Positions 1-7,887 of a stretch of 64,000 nt of DNA are shown one piece after another (the first letter of the stretch is position 1; each line of letters begins with the position of its first letter). Both the position numbers and the translations under genes were made by a program. Source of the stretch: DAIDJD01 sp035485275 (GTDB taxonomy: Bacteria; Oederibacteriota; JAJYGY01; DAIDJD01); assembly GCA_035485275.1 (NCBI GenBank), contig DATHOE010000024.1:1-64000 (forward strand). Reading direction: 5' to 3'. The notes under the pieces were generated by a model. The model made no database searches. It was given only the letters and a program-made list of their open reading frames with translations, and had not been told where the DNA came from.

Positions 1-1
1 G

Positions 2-439
2 GACGGGTACAACGGGGTGGGCCTGCACTCCCTGTTCTCGATCTTCCAGATCTTCTTCCCGGGCCACTTCAAGAACGCGGTCTTCCTGAGCGTGGGCCTG
101 GTGGACAGCGGCAACTTCAAGGGCGCGGACGCCCTGGAGCATTTACATACGAAAGTGCGGGAGGACCTGGAGCGCTACGTGCTCTTCGCGCGGCGCATGG
201 GGATCCCGGCCAACTACCAGATGGACCTGAGCACGGAGGTGGTGGCCCCGGCGGCGCGCCTGTGCAGCCAGATCGTGAAGGAGTTCCCGGTGTCGGTGGT
301 CTTCGGCAGCAAGTTCGTGTTCCAAAGGGAGCGTTGGTACCAGCGCTGGATGCACAACCAGACCGTGTACCTGCTCCAGGGCAGGCTGCAGTGGGAGGGC
401 ATCCCTATGACCGTGCTGCCCATACGCGTGTTCGAGTAG
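2..439 (+). CDS. APC-family permease, C-terminal fragment (5' end outside window)
   Basis: The frame is open from base 2 and gives 145 residues beginning DGYNGVGLHSLFSIFQ, so the start lies upstream of the window. The sequence matches what I know of the soluble tail of a class of APC (amino acid-polyamine-organocation) permeases: a DGYNGxGxH opening, a final hydrophobic stretch, FKNxVFxSVGxxDSGxFKG, and an ending WEGIPMTVLPIRVFE. No complete transmembrane bundle is visible because that part is missing. Substrate cannot be inferred. A GC-rich hairpin-like inverted repeat (GAGGGG at 443-448 with CCCCTC at 461-466) follows the stop, without a T-run. Confidence 0.72.
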   Translation, partial: DGYNGVGLHSLFSIFQIFFPGHFKNAVFLSVGLVDSGNFKGADALEHLHTKVREDLERYVLFARRMGIPANYQMDLSTEVVAPAARLCSQIVKEFPVSVVFGSKFVFQRERWYQRWMHNQTVYLLQGRLQWEGIPMTVLPIRVFE

Positions 440-481
440 CAGGAGGGGCCAAGGGGCTGCCCCCTCGTTGGAGTTGATCGC

Positions 482-916
482 ATGAGCACTCGGCCTTTGA
501 GGGTTCTCCTGGCCGGAACAGGGAAGGACAGCCGCGGATTCCTGGAGTCTGCGCTGTCCGATCTGGGCTGCCGCGTCGAATCCGCGGACTCGGCGGATTC
601 CGCCCTGACGCGCGTCCGGGCGGGCGGCCTGGACCTGGTGCTGGCGGACGAGCGCATGGGGGCGGAGGCGGTTTTGGGCCTGCTGGCGGAGGGGGCCCCG
701 GGCCAGCAGCCGCTCTTGGTCTTGATGACCGCCTATCCCGCCGGCCCGCGCATTTTGGAAGCCTTTCGAGCCGGGGCCTTCGGTTTTTTCGTGAAACCGG
801 TCCGGCACGAATCCTTGGAACATCTTTTCGGCAGTGTCCGCCGGGCGCTGAGGCCGAGGCGTTGGTGGCAGGGTCCGGTCCGGGAGTCCCCGCACACGGT
901 GCCCATTCGTTTTTGA
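482..916 (+). CDS. Response-regulator-like receiver domain protein, degenerate
   Basis: A 144-residue single-domain protein with the alternating fold pattern of a CheY-like receiver. The phosphoacceptor position is kept (D56 in LDLVLADERMG), as are the beta4 Thr (T83 in VLMTAYP) and the beta5 Lys-Pro (K105-P106 in FFVKPV). The acidic pair that normally follows beta1 and binds Mg2+ is absent: the segment reads VLLAGTGKDSR. Phosphorylation may therefore be weak or lost. There is no output domain and no histidine kinase nearby. ATG at 482 has GGAG about nine bases upstream. Role unknown; a degenerate stand-alone receiver or adaptor is the likeliest reading. Confidence 0.72.
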   Translation: MSTRPLRVLLAGTGKDSRGFLESALSDLGCRVESADSADSALTRVRAGGLDLVLADERMGAEAVLGLLAEGAPGQQPLLVLMTAYPAGPRILEAFRAGAFGFFVKPVRHESLEHLFGSVRRALRPRRWWQGPVRESPHTVPIRF

Positions 917-924
917 AAGCGCTT

Positions 925-951
925 TATGTCGCCCTTTGCCCCTGCTATCAT
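925..951 (+). promoter_or_regulatory. Candidate extended -10 promoter upstream of fadI
   Basis: TGC-TATCAT (943-951) is an extended -10 element with five of six matches to TATAAT. A poor -35 (TTTATG, 925-930 by best 17-base spacing) lies upstream. It sits in the 112-base gap between the receiver gene and the thiolase gene. Inference from sequence only. Confidence 0.42.
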
Positions 952-1028
952 GGATTTTAGTCCCCGGGGTTTGGCCCACTTAAGCGCGTTTCAGCGGGCT
1001 TTCCCTCCCTCAAGCCCAGGAGCGCCCA

Positions 1029-2330
1029 GTGTCCAAGCAGCTTGTCATCGTCGACGGCGTGCGTACGCCCTTTCTCAAGTCCGGCGGCGAGGCCAAAGAC
1101 GTCAGCGCGGGGGAGCTGGGGCGCCAAATTTTGCAGGCCCTGTTCAAGCGCGTTCCGGTGGATCCCAAGGAAGTGGACGAGATCATCCTGGGCTGCGTGG
1201 CCCAGCCTTTTGACCAAGCCAATGTGGCCCGCGTGGCCCAGATCAACGCCGGCCTGCCCCTGTCCATACCCGCCTACACGGTCCACCGCAACTGCGCCAG
1301 CTCCATGCAGGCGGTCACCAACGCCTGCGAGGAGATCCTCAGCGGCAGGGCCGAAGTGGTGGTGGCCGGCGGTACCGAAAGCCTGAGCAACACCCCCCTG
1401 GTGTACAACAAGAAGGCCACGCAGTGGTTCGCCCAGCTCAACCGCGCCAAGACCGGCACCCAGCGCCTGGGCCTGATGCTGAAGGCGCCCTGGGGCGAGT
1501 TTTTCAAGCCCCGCATCAGCCTGATGGAGGGCCTCAGCGACCCCACCTGCGGCCTCAATATGGGCCAGACCGCCGAGGTCCTGGCCAATGAGTACGGCCT
1601 GAGCCGCCTGATGCAGGACGAGTTCTCCGTGCAGTCCCACCTCAAGGCCTCCAAGTCCCAGCAGGCTGGCCGCTTTGACCGCGAGATCGCGCCTTTGTTC
1701 TGCCCGCCCGCCATGAACCCCGTCACCAAGGACAACGGCATCAGGGCCGACAGCAGCGTGGAGCGCCTGGCGAAGCTCAAGCCCGCGTTCGCCCGCGACC
1801 ACGGCACGGTGACGGCCGGCAACGCCAGCCAGATCACGGACGGGGCGGTGGCCCTGCTCATCACCACCCTGGAGCGCGCCCAAAGTTGGGGGGTGAGGCC
1901 CCTGGCGCTGATCAAGGGGCAGGCCTACGCCGGCCTCGAACCCAAGCGCATGGGCCTGGGCCCCGTCTACAGCACCGGGCGCCTGTTCAAGAGCATGGGG
2001 CTCAGGATGGCGGACATGGACGTGGTGGAGATCAACGAGGCCTTCGCCGCCCAGGTGCTGGCCTGCCTGAAGGGCTTCGCCGACCCCAAGATCGCGGTGG
2101 AACGCCTGGGCCTGGACCAGGCCGTGGGCGAGCTCGACCCGGCCCGGCTCAACGTCAACGGCGGCGCCATCGCCCTCGGCCACCCCGTGGGCAGCTCCGG
2201 CGGCCGCCTGCTTCTGACCCTCGCCCACGAGCTCATCGAACGCAAGGCCGCCCGCGGCCTCGCCACCCTCTGCGTCGGCGGCGGCCAGGGCGCGGCCTTC
2301 GTGCTGGAACGCGACAGCAGCACGCGTTGA
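1029..2330 (+). CDS. fadI: Acetyl-CoA C-acyltransferase (thiolase), FadI-like
   Basis: A 433-residue thiolase, the usual length for the FadI / trifunctional beta-subunit branch. It performs the last step of fatty-acid beta-oxidation, cleaving 3-ketoacyl-CoA to acetyl-CoA and a shortened acyl-CoA. The nucleophilic Cys is C89 in HRNCASSMQAV, the catalytic His is H385 in GHPVGSSGG, and the second Cys is C415 in LCVGGGQGAA. The block DNGIRADSS...KLKPAFARDHGTVTAGN matches FadI more than short biosynthetic thiolases. GTG start with AGGAG six bases upstream. The hydratase/dehydrogenase partner follows 20 bases downstream, forming a complete FadIJ pair. The reaction is reversible, so direction in vivo is not certain. 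Confidence 0.9.
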   Translation: MSKQLVIVDGVRTPFLKSGGEAKDVSAGELGRQILQALFKRVPVDPKEVDEIILGCVAQPFDQANVARVAQINAGLPLSIPAYTVHRNCASSMQAVTNACEEILSGRAEVVVAGGTESLSNTPLVYNKKATQWFAQLNRAKTGTQRLGLMLKAPWGEFFKPRISLMEGLSDPTCGLNMGQTAEVLANEYGLSRLMQDEFSVQSHLKASKSQQAGRFDREIAPLFCPPAMNPVTKDNGIRADSSVERLAKLKPAFARDHGTVTAGNASQITDGAVALLITTLERAQSWGVRPLALIKGQAYAGLEPKRMGLGPVYSTGRLFKSMGLRMADMDVVEINEAFAAQVLACLKGFADPKIAVERLGLDQAVGELDPARLNVNGGAIALGHPVGSSGGRLLLTLAHELIERKAARGLATLCVGGGQGAAFVLERDSSTR

Positions 2331-2350
2331 GCTTTCTTATCCCTTTTTAG

Positions 2351-4453
2351 GTGACGCCTTCCGTGTCCTCCAAAACGCGCATTGAAAAGAACGGCCCCGT
2401 CGCCCACCTGATCCTGGACGACCCCGACGAGAAGCTGAACACCCTCGGCGCCGAAATGATCGCCGAGCTGGCCGGCCAGGTGCAGGTCCTCAAGTCCGAC
2501 GGCTCGGTGCGGGCCGCCGTGATCCGTTCGGGCAAAAGCTCCGGCTTCCTCGCGGGCGCCAACCTCAACGAGCTGCAGGGCCTGTCCCAGGCCGCCGACG
2601 CGGTCAACGAGGGCTACCGCGCGGCCAAGGCCGGCCAGGCCCTGATGAACGCGATCGAGGACCTGGGCAAGCCCGTGGTGGCCGCCATCCACGGTCCGGC
2701 CCTGGGCGGCGGCTGCGAGCTGGCGCTGGCCTGCACCGCGCGCGTGGCCGCGGACGAAGGCGTCCGCATCGGCCTGCCCGAGATCCAGCTGGGGATTTTG
2801 CCGGGCTTCGGCGGCACTTGGCGCCTGCCGCGCCTGGTGACCTTCGCCCAGGCCGCCCCCGCCATCCTGGGCAGCACCCTCTTCGACGCCCGGCGCGCCG
2901 CCAAGATCGGCCTGGTGGACGACAGCGCGCCCGTGGAGCAGCTGGCGGCCGTGGCCGAGGCGCTGGCCCTCAAGCTGGCCGAGCCAAGCGTCGCCATCGC
3001 CTTTGAGGAGGGCCGCCGCAAGCGCCACACGCGATGGAACCGCTTCCTCGACTACGGCCTGCTGAAGAACGTCGTGCTCGACCGCGCCTATTCCACGGTG
3101 GTGGCCAAGACCCAGGACCGCTACCCCGCCCCCCTGCGCGCCATCAGCCTGATGCGCAACATGATGGCCTCCCGCGACAGCTACCTGGAGAAGGAGGCGC
3201 GCGCGCTGGGCGAACTGCTGGCCACCGAGGTCAGCCGCAACCTGGTCCGCCTCTTTTTCCTGGGCCAGGACGCCAAGAAGCAGTCCAAGGACGTGAAGGG
3301 CGCCCCCCTGGCCCACGTGGCCGTCGTCGGCGCGGGCTTCATGGGCTCGGGCATCGCCATCCCCCTGGTGACGAAGGCCAAGCTGCCCACGGCCCTGAAG
3401 GAATCCAACCTGGAAGTGCTGGGCCGCGCGCTCAAGAAGGTGAAGGGCCATCTGGACAAGGCCGTGGCCAAGAAGCGCATGGGCGCGGTGGAGGCGGCCG
3501 CCCAGTTCAACCTGCTGTGGCCGGGCGGCGAGAACCAGGACCTGAAGTATTCCGACCTGGTCATCGAAGCCGTGCCCGAAGTGCTGGACATCAAGCACGC
3601 GGTCTTCGCCGAACTGGAGGCCCTGGTCCCGGAAGGCGCGGTTCTGGCCAGCAACACCAGCACCCTGCCCATCGCCGACATCGCGGCGCAGGCCCGCCAT
3701 CCGGAGCGCTTCGTGGGCCTGCACTTCTTCAGCCCGGCCGAGGTCATGCCCCTGGTGGAGGTCATACCCGGCCCGCGCACCTCGGCGCGGACCCTGGCCA
3801 CGGCCGTGGAGCTGGCCCTGAAGATGGGCAAGACGCCCGTGGTGGTCAAGGACAGCCCCGGCTTCCTGGTCAACCGCATCCTGCTGCCCTATATCCTGGA
3901 GGCCACCCAATTGGTGGCCGAGGGCGTGCCCCCCGAGAAGGTGGAGGCCGCAGCCACCGAGTTCGGCATGCCCGTGGGGCCCTTGAAGCTGATCGGCGAG
4001 GTGGGGGTGCCCGTCATCGTGCACGTCCTGGGCATCCTCAAGCAGCACTACTCCGACCACCTGCCGTCGCCGGACTGGATCGCCCGGCCGGACCTGGAGC
4101 GGGCCTTCACCCGCGACAAGGCGGGGAAGATGCACGTCTTCTACGACAGCATCAGCGGCTGGGTCAACAAGCCGGCCCCGGACTACCCCATGGCCGACAT
4201 CGAGGACCGCCTTTACCTGGCCATGCTCAACGAGGCCGCCCGGGCCATGGAGGAGGGGCTGGTGTCCGACGCGGGCATCCTGGACCTGGCCATGATCTAC
4301 GGCACCGGATTCCCGGCCTACAAGGGCGGGCCCCTGCGCCTGGCCGAGGCCAAGGGCGTGGCGGCCTGGGTGGCGCGGGCCGAGACCCTGGCGGCCAAGG
4401 CCCCATGGCTCGGCCCCCCGCAGGCCCTGCGCTCGCGCACGAAGTTCTACTGA
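2351..4453 (+). CDS. fadJ: Bifunctional enoyl-CoA hydratase / 3-hydroxyacyl-CoA dehydrogenase (FadJ-like alpha subunit)
   Basis: A 700-residue two-enzyme protein that hydrates trans-2-enoyl-CoA and oxidises the 3-hydroxyacyl-CoA with NAD+. Residues 1-190 are a crotonase fold with the two catalytic glutamates E123 (GGGCELAL) and E144 (GLPEIQLGIL). From about residue 321 the Rossmann motif VAVVGAGFMGSG opens the dehydrogenase half. Its catalytic dyad is H458 and E470 (LHFFSPAEVMPLVEV), followed by VKDSPGFLVNRIL and a C-terminal helical domain. Length and domain order fit the FadB/FadJ family. GTG start at 2351; the ribosome site is weak, consistent with coupling to the thiolase 20 bases upstream. 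The two subunits would form the multienzyme beta-oxidation complex in the cytoplasm. Confidence 0.92.
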   Translation: MTPSVSSKTRIEKNGPVAHLILDDPDEKLNTLGAEMIAELAGQVQVLKSDGSVRAAVIRSGKSSGFLAGANLNELQGLSQAADAVNEGYRAAKAGQALMNAIEDLGKPVVAAIHGPALGGGCELALACTARVAADEGVRIGLPEIQLGILPGFGGTWRLPRLVTFAQAAPAILGSTLFDARRAAKIGLVDDSAPVEQLAAVAEALALKLAEPSVAIAFEEGRRKRHTRWNRFLDYGLLKNVVLDRAYSTVVAKTQDRYPAPLRAISLMRNMMASRDSYLEKEARALGELLATEVSRNLVRLFFLGQDAKKQSKDVKGAPLAHVAVVGAGFMGSGIAIPLVTKAKLPTALKESNLEVLGRALKKVKGHLDKAVAKKRMGAVEAAAQFNLLWPGGENQDLKYSDLVIEAVPEVLDIKHAVFAELEALVPEGAVLASNTSTLPIADIAAQARHPERFVGLHFFSPAEVMPLVEVIPGPRTSARTLATAVELALKMGKTPVVVKDSPGFLVNRILLPYILEATQLVAEGVPPEKVEAAATEFGMPVGPLKLIGEVGVPVIVHVLGILKQHYSDHLPSPDWIARPDLERAFTRDKAGKMHVFYDSISGWVNKPAPDYPMADIEDRLYLAMLNEAARAMEEGLVSDAGILDLAMIYGTGFPAYKGGPLRLAEAKGVAAWVARAETLAAKAPWLGPPQALRSRTKFY

Positions 4454-4473
4454 TCCGGATTTTTTGAGGCGCC

Positions 4474-5718
4474 ATGTTCGCTGACCTGTCCCCGGCGCTG
4501 CGGCGCCAGGCCATGCTCCTGATCCTGGTGGCCGCGCTGGGCTACTTCGTCGACATCTACGACCTGCTGCTCTTCAGCATGGTCCGCATGCCCAGCCTGA
4601 CGGGCCTCGGCGTGCCCCCGGACCAGCTGATGAGCCGGGGCGTGCTGCTGCTCAACATGCAGATGGGCGGCCTGCTGATCGGCGGCATCCTCTGGGGCGT
4701 GCTGGGGGACAAGAAGGGCCGGCTGTCCGTGCTCTTCGGTTCCATCATCCTGTATTCCCTGGCCAACCTGGGCAACGGCCTGGTCACGGGCGTGGGGCAG
4801 TACGCGGTCCTGCGCCTTCTGGCGGGCGTGGGCCTGGCCGGCGAGCTGGGGGCCGGCATCACCCTGGTGGCCGAGGTCATGCCCAGGCAAAGCCGCGGCT
4901 GGGGCACCAGCATCGTGGCCGCCGTGGGGATTTTGGGGGCGGTGGTGGGCTACGGGGTGGCCGGCATGACGGACTGGCGCCACGCCTACTTCATCGGCGG
5001 AGGCCTGGGCATCCTGCTGCTGCTCCTGCGCCTGGGCGTGGCCGAGAGCGGCCTGTTCAAGCGCATGGCTGCTGCCAGCCACAAGCGCGGCGATTTTTTC
5101 ATGCTCTTCAGGGACGCCGGCCGTTTCCTCAAATACCTCAGGGTCATCGCCATCGGCCTGCCCCTGTGGTACCTGGTCGGCATCCTCATGACCTTCAGCC
5201 CGGAGTTCGGCAAGGCCTTCGGGTTCACGGTGCTGCCCAGCGCCGGCCGGGCCGTGGCCCTGTGCTACGCCGGGCTGGCCGCCGGCGACTTCGGCAGCGG
5301 CATGCTCAGCCAGTGGCTGCGCAGCCGCAAGCGCGCCGTGGCCCTCTTCATGCTGGTCCAGGCGCTGGGCGTGGCGCTCTACTTCACCCTGGGAAGCGGC
5401 TCGCTGGCGGCCTTCTACGGCTGCTGCGTCCTGCTGGGCCTGGGAGGGGGCTATTGGGCCCTCTTCGTCACCATCGGCGCGGAGCAGTTCGGCACCAACA
5501 TCCGCTCCACGGTCGCCACCACGGTGCCCAACATGGTGCGGGGGGCGGTGGTCCCCATGACCCTGGCCTTCAGCGCGCTGCAGGGGGCCTCCCTGGCCCT
5601 GTCCGCCCCGGCCGCGGCCCTGGCCGTGGGCGGGGTGGTCTTCGCCCTGGCCCTGTGGGGCCTGGCCGGGCTGGAGGAGACCTTCCACAAGGACCTGGAC
5701 TACTTCGAGCCGACCTGA
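4474..5718 (+). CDS. Major facilitator superfamily transporter
   Basis: A 414-residue protein that is hydrophobic throughout, with about twelve predicted transmembrane helices. The MFS signature motif A lies in the loop after the second helix (WGVLGDKKGR, residues 74-83). The N-terminus GYFVDIYDLLLFS resembles the metabolite:H+ symporter / organic acid branch, where a conserved acidic residue in helix 1 takes part in proton coupling. It sits 20 bases after fadJ and is probably co-transcribed, so an organic or fatty-acid-derived substrate is possible, but the sequence does not show which. Starts at ATG 4474; AGGCGCC lies just upstream. Confidence 0.85.
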   Translation: MFADLSPALRRQAMLLILVAALGYFVDIYDLLLFSMVRMPSLTGLGVPPDQLMSRGVLLLNMQMGGLLIGGILWGVLGDKKGRLSVLFGSIILYSLANLGNGLVTGVGQYAVLRLLAGVGLAGELGAGITLVAEVMPRQSRGWGTSIVAAVGILGAVVGYGVAGMTDWRHAYFIGGGLGILLLLLRLGVAESGLFKRMAAASHKRGDFFMLFRDAGRFLKYLRVIAIGLPLWYLVGILMTFSPEFGKAFGFTVLPSAGRAVALCYAGLAAGDFGSGMLSQWLRSRKRAVALFMLVQALGVALYFTLGSGSLAAFYGCCVLLGLGGGYWALFVTIGAEQFGTNIRSTVATTVPNMVRGAVVPMTLAFSALQGASLALSAPAAALAVGGVVFALALWGLAGLEETFHKDLDYFEPT

Positions 5719-5801
5719 GGGGCGGCCAAGGGGCTGGACAGGGGGGGCCATTGTTCTCTAGACTCTGCTTCCTGTTTTCCAGCGCTTAAGGCCAAGGCCC
5801 T

Positions 5802-6389
5802 ATGACCCCCTACCACGCACGGCGTCCCAAGTTCCACGGCGAAAAGTACCTGAAGTTCCGCTGCACCGAATGCGGCAACTGCTGCAGCGACACCATCGTC
5901 CCGGTCACCGACGAGGATGTGCGCCGCATCATGCAGGGCACCGGCCGCAAGGTCTCCGAAGTGGCTAAATTCTATAAAAGCAGCGACTTCGACGACGCCG
6001 GCGAAGGCCTGCAGTTCGTCAACCTGGACGGCGGCCGCCGGACCCTGGGCCTGCTCAAGCGCATGGACAAGGAGAACGACCGGGAGGCCTGCGAGTTTTT
6101 CCGGGACAACCGCTGCTCGGTGTACAAGGACCGCCCCGTGACCTGCCGGGTCTGGCCCTTCACCCTGCGCTTCGACGCCAGCGGGAAGCGCCTGAGCTCA
6201 CTGTCCGTCAACAGCTCCCTGCCCTGCCCCTTTGAATTGGACGGCAAGAACACGGTGTCCGCCCTGGTGGCGGACTGGCGCTGGGACGACAAGCAGGACG
6301 AGGCCTGGAGCGCCAAGGTGAAGGAATGGAACCGCACCCACAGCGCCGGGGCTGAGCACGAATTTTTCTCTTACCTTGGCCTGGCCTGA
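5802..6389 (+). CDS. YkgJ-family cysteine-cluster protein
   Basis: A 195-residue protein with the CxxCxxCC cluster near its N-terminus (C21, C24, C27, C28 in CTECGNCC) and further cysteines in CSVYKDRPVTCRVWPF, the pattern of the YkgJ / UPF0153 family of putative zinc- or iron-cluster-binding proteins. Function in the family is not established; metal chelation is inferred from the cysteines. No signal peptide, so it is probably cytoplasmic. ATG start; the gap from the MFS gene is 83 bases, and no convincing promoter was seen there. Confidence 0.85.
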   Translation: MTPYHARRPKFHGEKYLKFRCTECGNCCSDTIVPVTDEDVRRIMQGTGRKVSEVAKFYKSSDFDDAGEGLQFVNLDGGRRTLGLLKRMDKENDREACEFFRDNRCSVYKDRPVTCRVWPFTLRFDASGKRLSSLSVNSSLPCPFELDGKNTVSALVADWRWDDKQDEAWSAKVKEWNRTHSAGAEHEFFSYLGLA

Positions 6390-6430
6390 TCCCCGCCGGC
6401 CGGCGCCCAAGGCCCTTCACCGGAGAGACG

Positions 6431-6889
6431 ATGCGTCGGATTTCGCTGTTGATCCTCGGGGCCGCGGTCGCGGCCCTCGCCGCGGGCTGCGCGGCGCCCC
6501 AGGGCGCCCCGGACAGCCGGCCCCAGGCCGCGGTCCAGGCCGCGCCGTCGCCCACCCCTGACCCGGACCTGGGCAGCCTGAAGATCACCGACGAGGTCCT
6601 GGGCACCGGGACCGAGGCCGTGGCAGGCAAGAAGCTGACCGTCAACTACACGGGACGCCTGCTCACCGGCGCCCAGTTCGACAGCAGCATCGGCCGGGGG
6701 CCCTTCAGCTTCACGCTGGGCGCCGGCGAAGTGATCAAGGGCTGGGACATGGGCCTGACGGGCATGAAGGTCGGGGGCAAGCGCATGCTCGTGATCCCCT
6801 CCTACCTCGGATACGGCGACACGGGCCAGGGGCCCATCCCGCCCAACGCGACCCTGGTCTTCGATATAGAGCTGCTGGACGTCGAATAA
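6431..6889 (+). CDS. FKBP-type peptidyl-prolyl cis-trans isomerase lipoprotein
   Basis: A 152-residue secreted lipoprotein. The signal peptide ends in the lipobox LAAGC (C20), followed by an Ala/Pro-rich spacer and one FKBP domain (about residues 45-152). The FKBP core is well kept: VNYTGRLLTGAQFDSS, GEVIKGWDMGLTGMKVGGKR and PPNATLVFDIELL. It would catalyse proline isomerisation in proteins of the periplasm while tethered to a membrane. ATG start with GGAGAG eight bases upstream. It is one of several envelope-folding genes in the window (see the SurA-like pair at 27.9-29.9 kb) and shares an operon-like cluster with a thioredoxin-fold protein and a BamE-like lipoprotein. Confidence 0.93.
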   Translation: MRRISLLILGAAVAALAAGCAAPQGAPDSRPQAAVQAAPSPTPDPDLGSLKITDEVLGTGTEAVAGKKLTVNYTGRLLTGAQFDSSIGRGPFSFTLGAGEVIKGWDMGLTGMKVGGKRMLVIPSYLGYGDTGQGPIPPNATLVFDIELLDVE

Positions 6890-6902
6890 AGGAGCCTGCG
6901 CC

Positions 6903-7439
6903 ATGACCCTCGACCTGGGATCGCCTGCGCCCGACTTCAGCCTGCCGGGCACCGACAACAAGACCTGGTCCCTGGCCTCCTTCAAGGACGCCAAGGCCCT
7001 GTGCGTGGTTTTTTCCTGCAACCATTGCCCCTATGTGAAGGCCTATGAGGGGCGCTTCGTCGCCCTGCAGGCCGAGCTGGGGCCGCGCGGCTTCCAGCTG
7101 CTGGCCATCAACTCCAACGACGCCGACAGCCATCCCGAGGACGGCTTCGAGGCCATGCAGGCGCGGGCCAAGGAAAAGGGCTTCAATTTCCCCTACCTGC
7201 GCGACGAAAGCCAGGCCGTGGCCCACGCCTTCGGGGCCGTGCGCACGCCCCACGTGTTCCTTTTCGACGCCGACCGGAAGCTGGCCTATGTCGGGCGCAT
7301 CGACGACCATTGGGACCAGCCCGACAAGGTGGTCCGGCATGAGCTGCGCGACGCGGTTGAGGACCTGCTGGCCGGGAGGCCGGTGGCGGTGCCCGAGACC
7401 TTCGCCGTGGGCTGCACCATCAAGTGGAAAGAAGACTAG
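6903..7439 (+). CDS. Thioredoxin-fold redoxin (AhpC/TSA-like) protein
   Basis: A 178-residue cytoplasmic redoxin (no signal peptide) with the peroxiredoxin-like opening GSPAPDFSLPGTDNKTWSL and the active-site motif CNHCPYVK (C39, C42), i.e. a CxxC pair where most peroxiredoxins have a single peroxidatic Cys. The end GCTIKWK is typical of this uncharacterised 'thioredoxin family protein' subgroup and carries a third Cys. Probably a thiol-disulfide exchanger or peroxidase; substrate unknown. ATG start with AGGAG about six bases upstream, 13 bases after the FKBP stop. Confidence 0.85.
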   Translation: MTLDLGSPAPDFSLPGTDNKTWSLASFKDAKALCVVFSCNHCPYVKAYEGRFVALQAELGPRGFQLLAINSNDADSHPEDGFEAMQARAKEKGFNFPYLRDESQAVAHAFGAVRTPHVFLFDADRKLAYVGRIDDHWDQPDKVVRHELRDAVEDLLAGRPVAVPETFAVGCTIKWKED

Positions 7440-7461
7440 GGATCCTTCTCAGGAGTCCGCC

Positions 7462-7863
7462 ATGCGCACCGTGAAAACCCTGCAAGTCTTCTCCCTGGCC
7501 GCGGGCCTGTGCCTGCTTTGCGGCGCCTGCGCCACCCTGGGCGCGCCCTTCGCCTTCCCCGGGCCCGACGGCATCGTCGCGGGCAAGACCACGAAGAGCG
7601 AGCTGATCGCGGAGTTCGGCGCGCCCTCGCGCGTGGGATACGACAACGGCCGCCAGAAGTGGGCCTACGCCTACTACCACTACAGCGTCTTCGGCCCGGC
7701 CCTGGTCAAGAACCTGGACGTGGTCTTCGGCCCCGACGGCGTGGTCTCGAGCTACACCTACGAATCGTCCGATTCCGCCGAGGTCCAGCAACAGCTTCCC
7801 GCCGGGGTCTCCCCGGCCGGGTCCGGGGACTCGCCCATGGGCGTGACCCAGACCGCGCCCTGA
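7462..7863 (+). CDS. BamE/SmpA-like outer-membrane lipoprotein
   Basis: A 133-residue lipoprotein with signal peptide and lipobox LCGAC (C23). The mature part holds the SmpA/OmlA-BamE fold pattern: an initial GIVAGKTTKSELIAEFGAPS helix segment and a sheet KWAYAYYHY...LVKNLDVVFGPDGVVSSYTYE. In the family, BamE helps assemble beta-barrel proteins at the outer membrane; several paralogues of this fold have other, unknown roles. The chosen ATG at 7462 has AGGAG seven bases upstream. The Ser/Pro/Gly-rich C-terminus looks disordered. Its place after a periplasmic FKBP fits envelope biogenesis. Confidence 0.8.
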   Translation: MRTVKTLQVFSLAAGLCLLCGACATLGAPFAFPGPDGIVAGKTTKSELIAEFGAPSRVGYDNGRQKWAYAYYHYSVFGPALVKNLDVVFGPDGVVSSYTYESSDSAEVQQQLPAGVSPAGSGDSPMGVTQTAP

Positions 7864-7887
7864 CCCACGGATAGTGAAGGAGCAGGC

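Noticed and set aside
443..466. Terminator after the permease gene, and the similar GGCCAAGGGGCTG phrase at 5725-5737.
   Set aside because: No U-run, and the shared phrase is too short and simple in a GC-rich genome to claim a repeat family.
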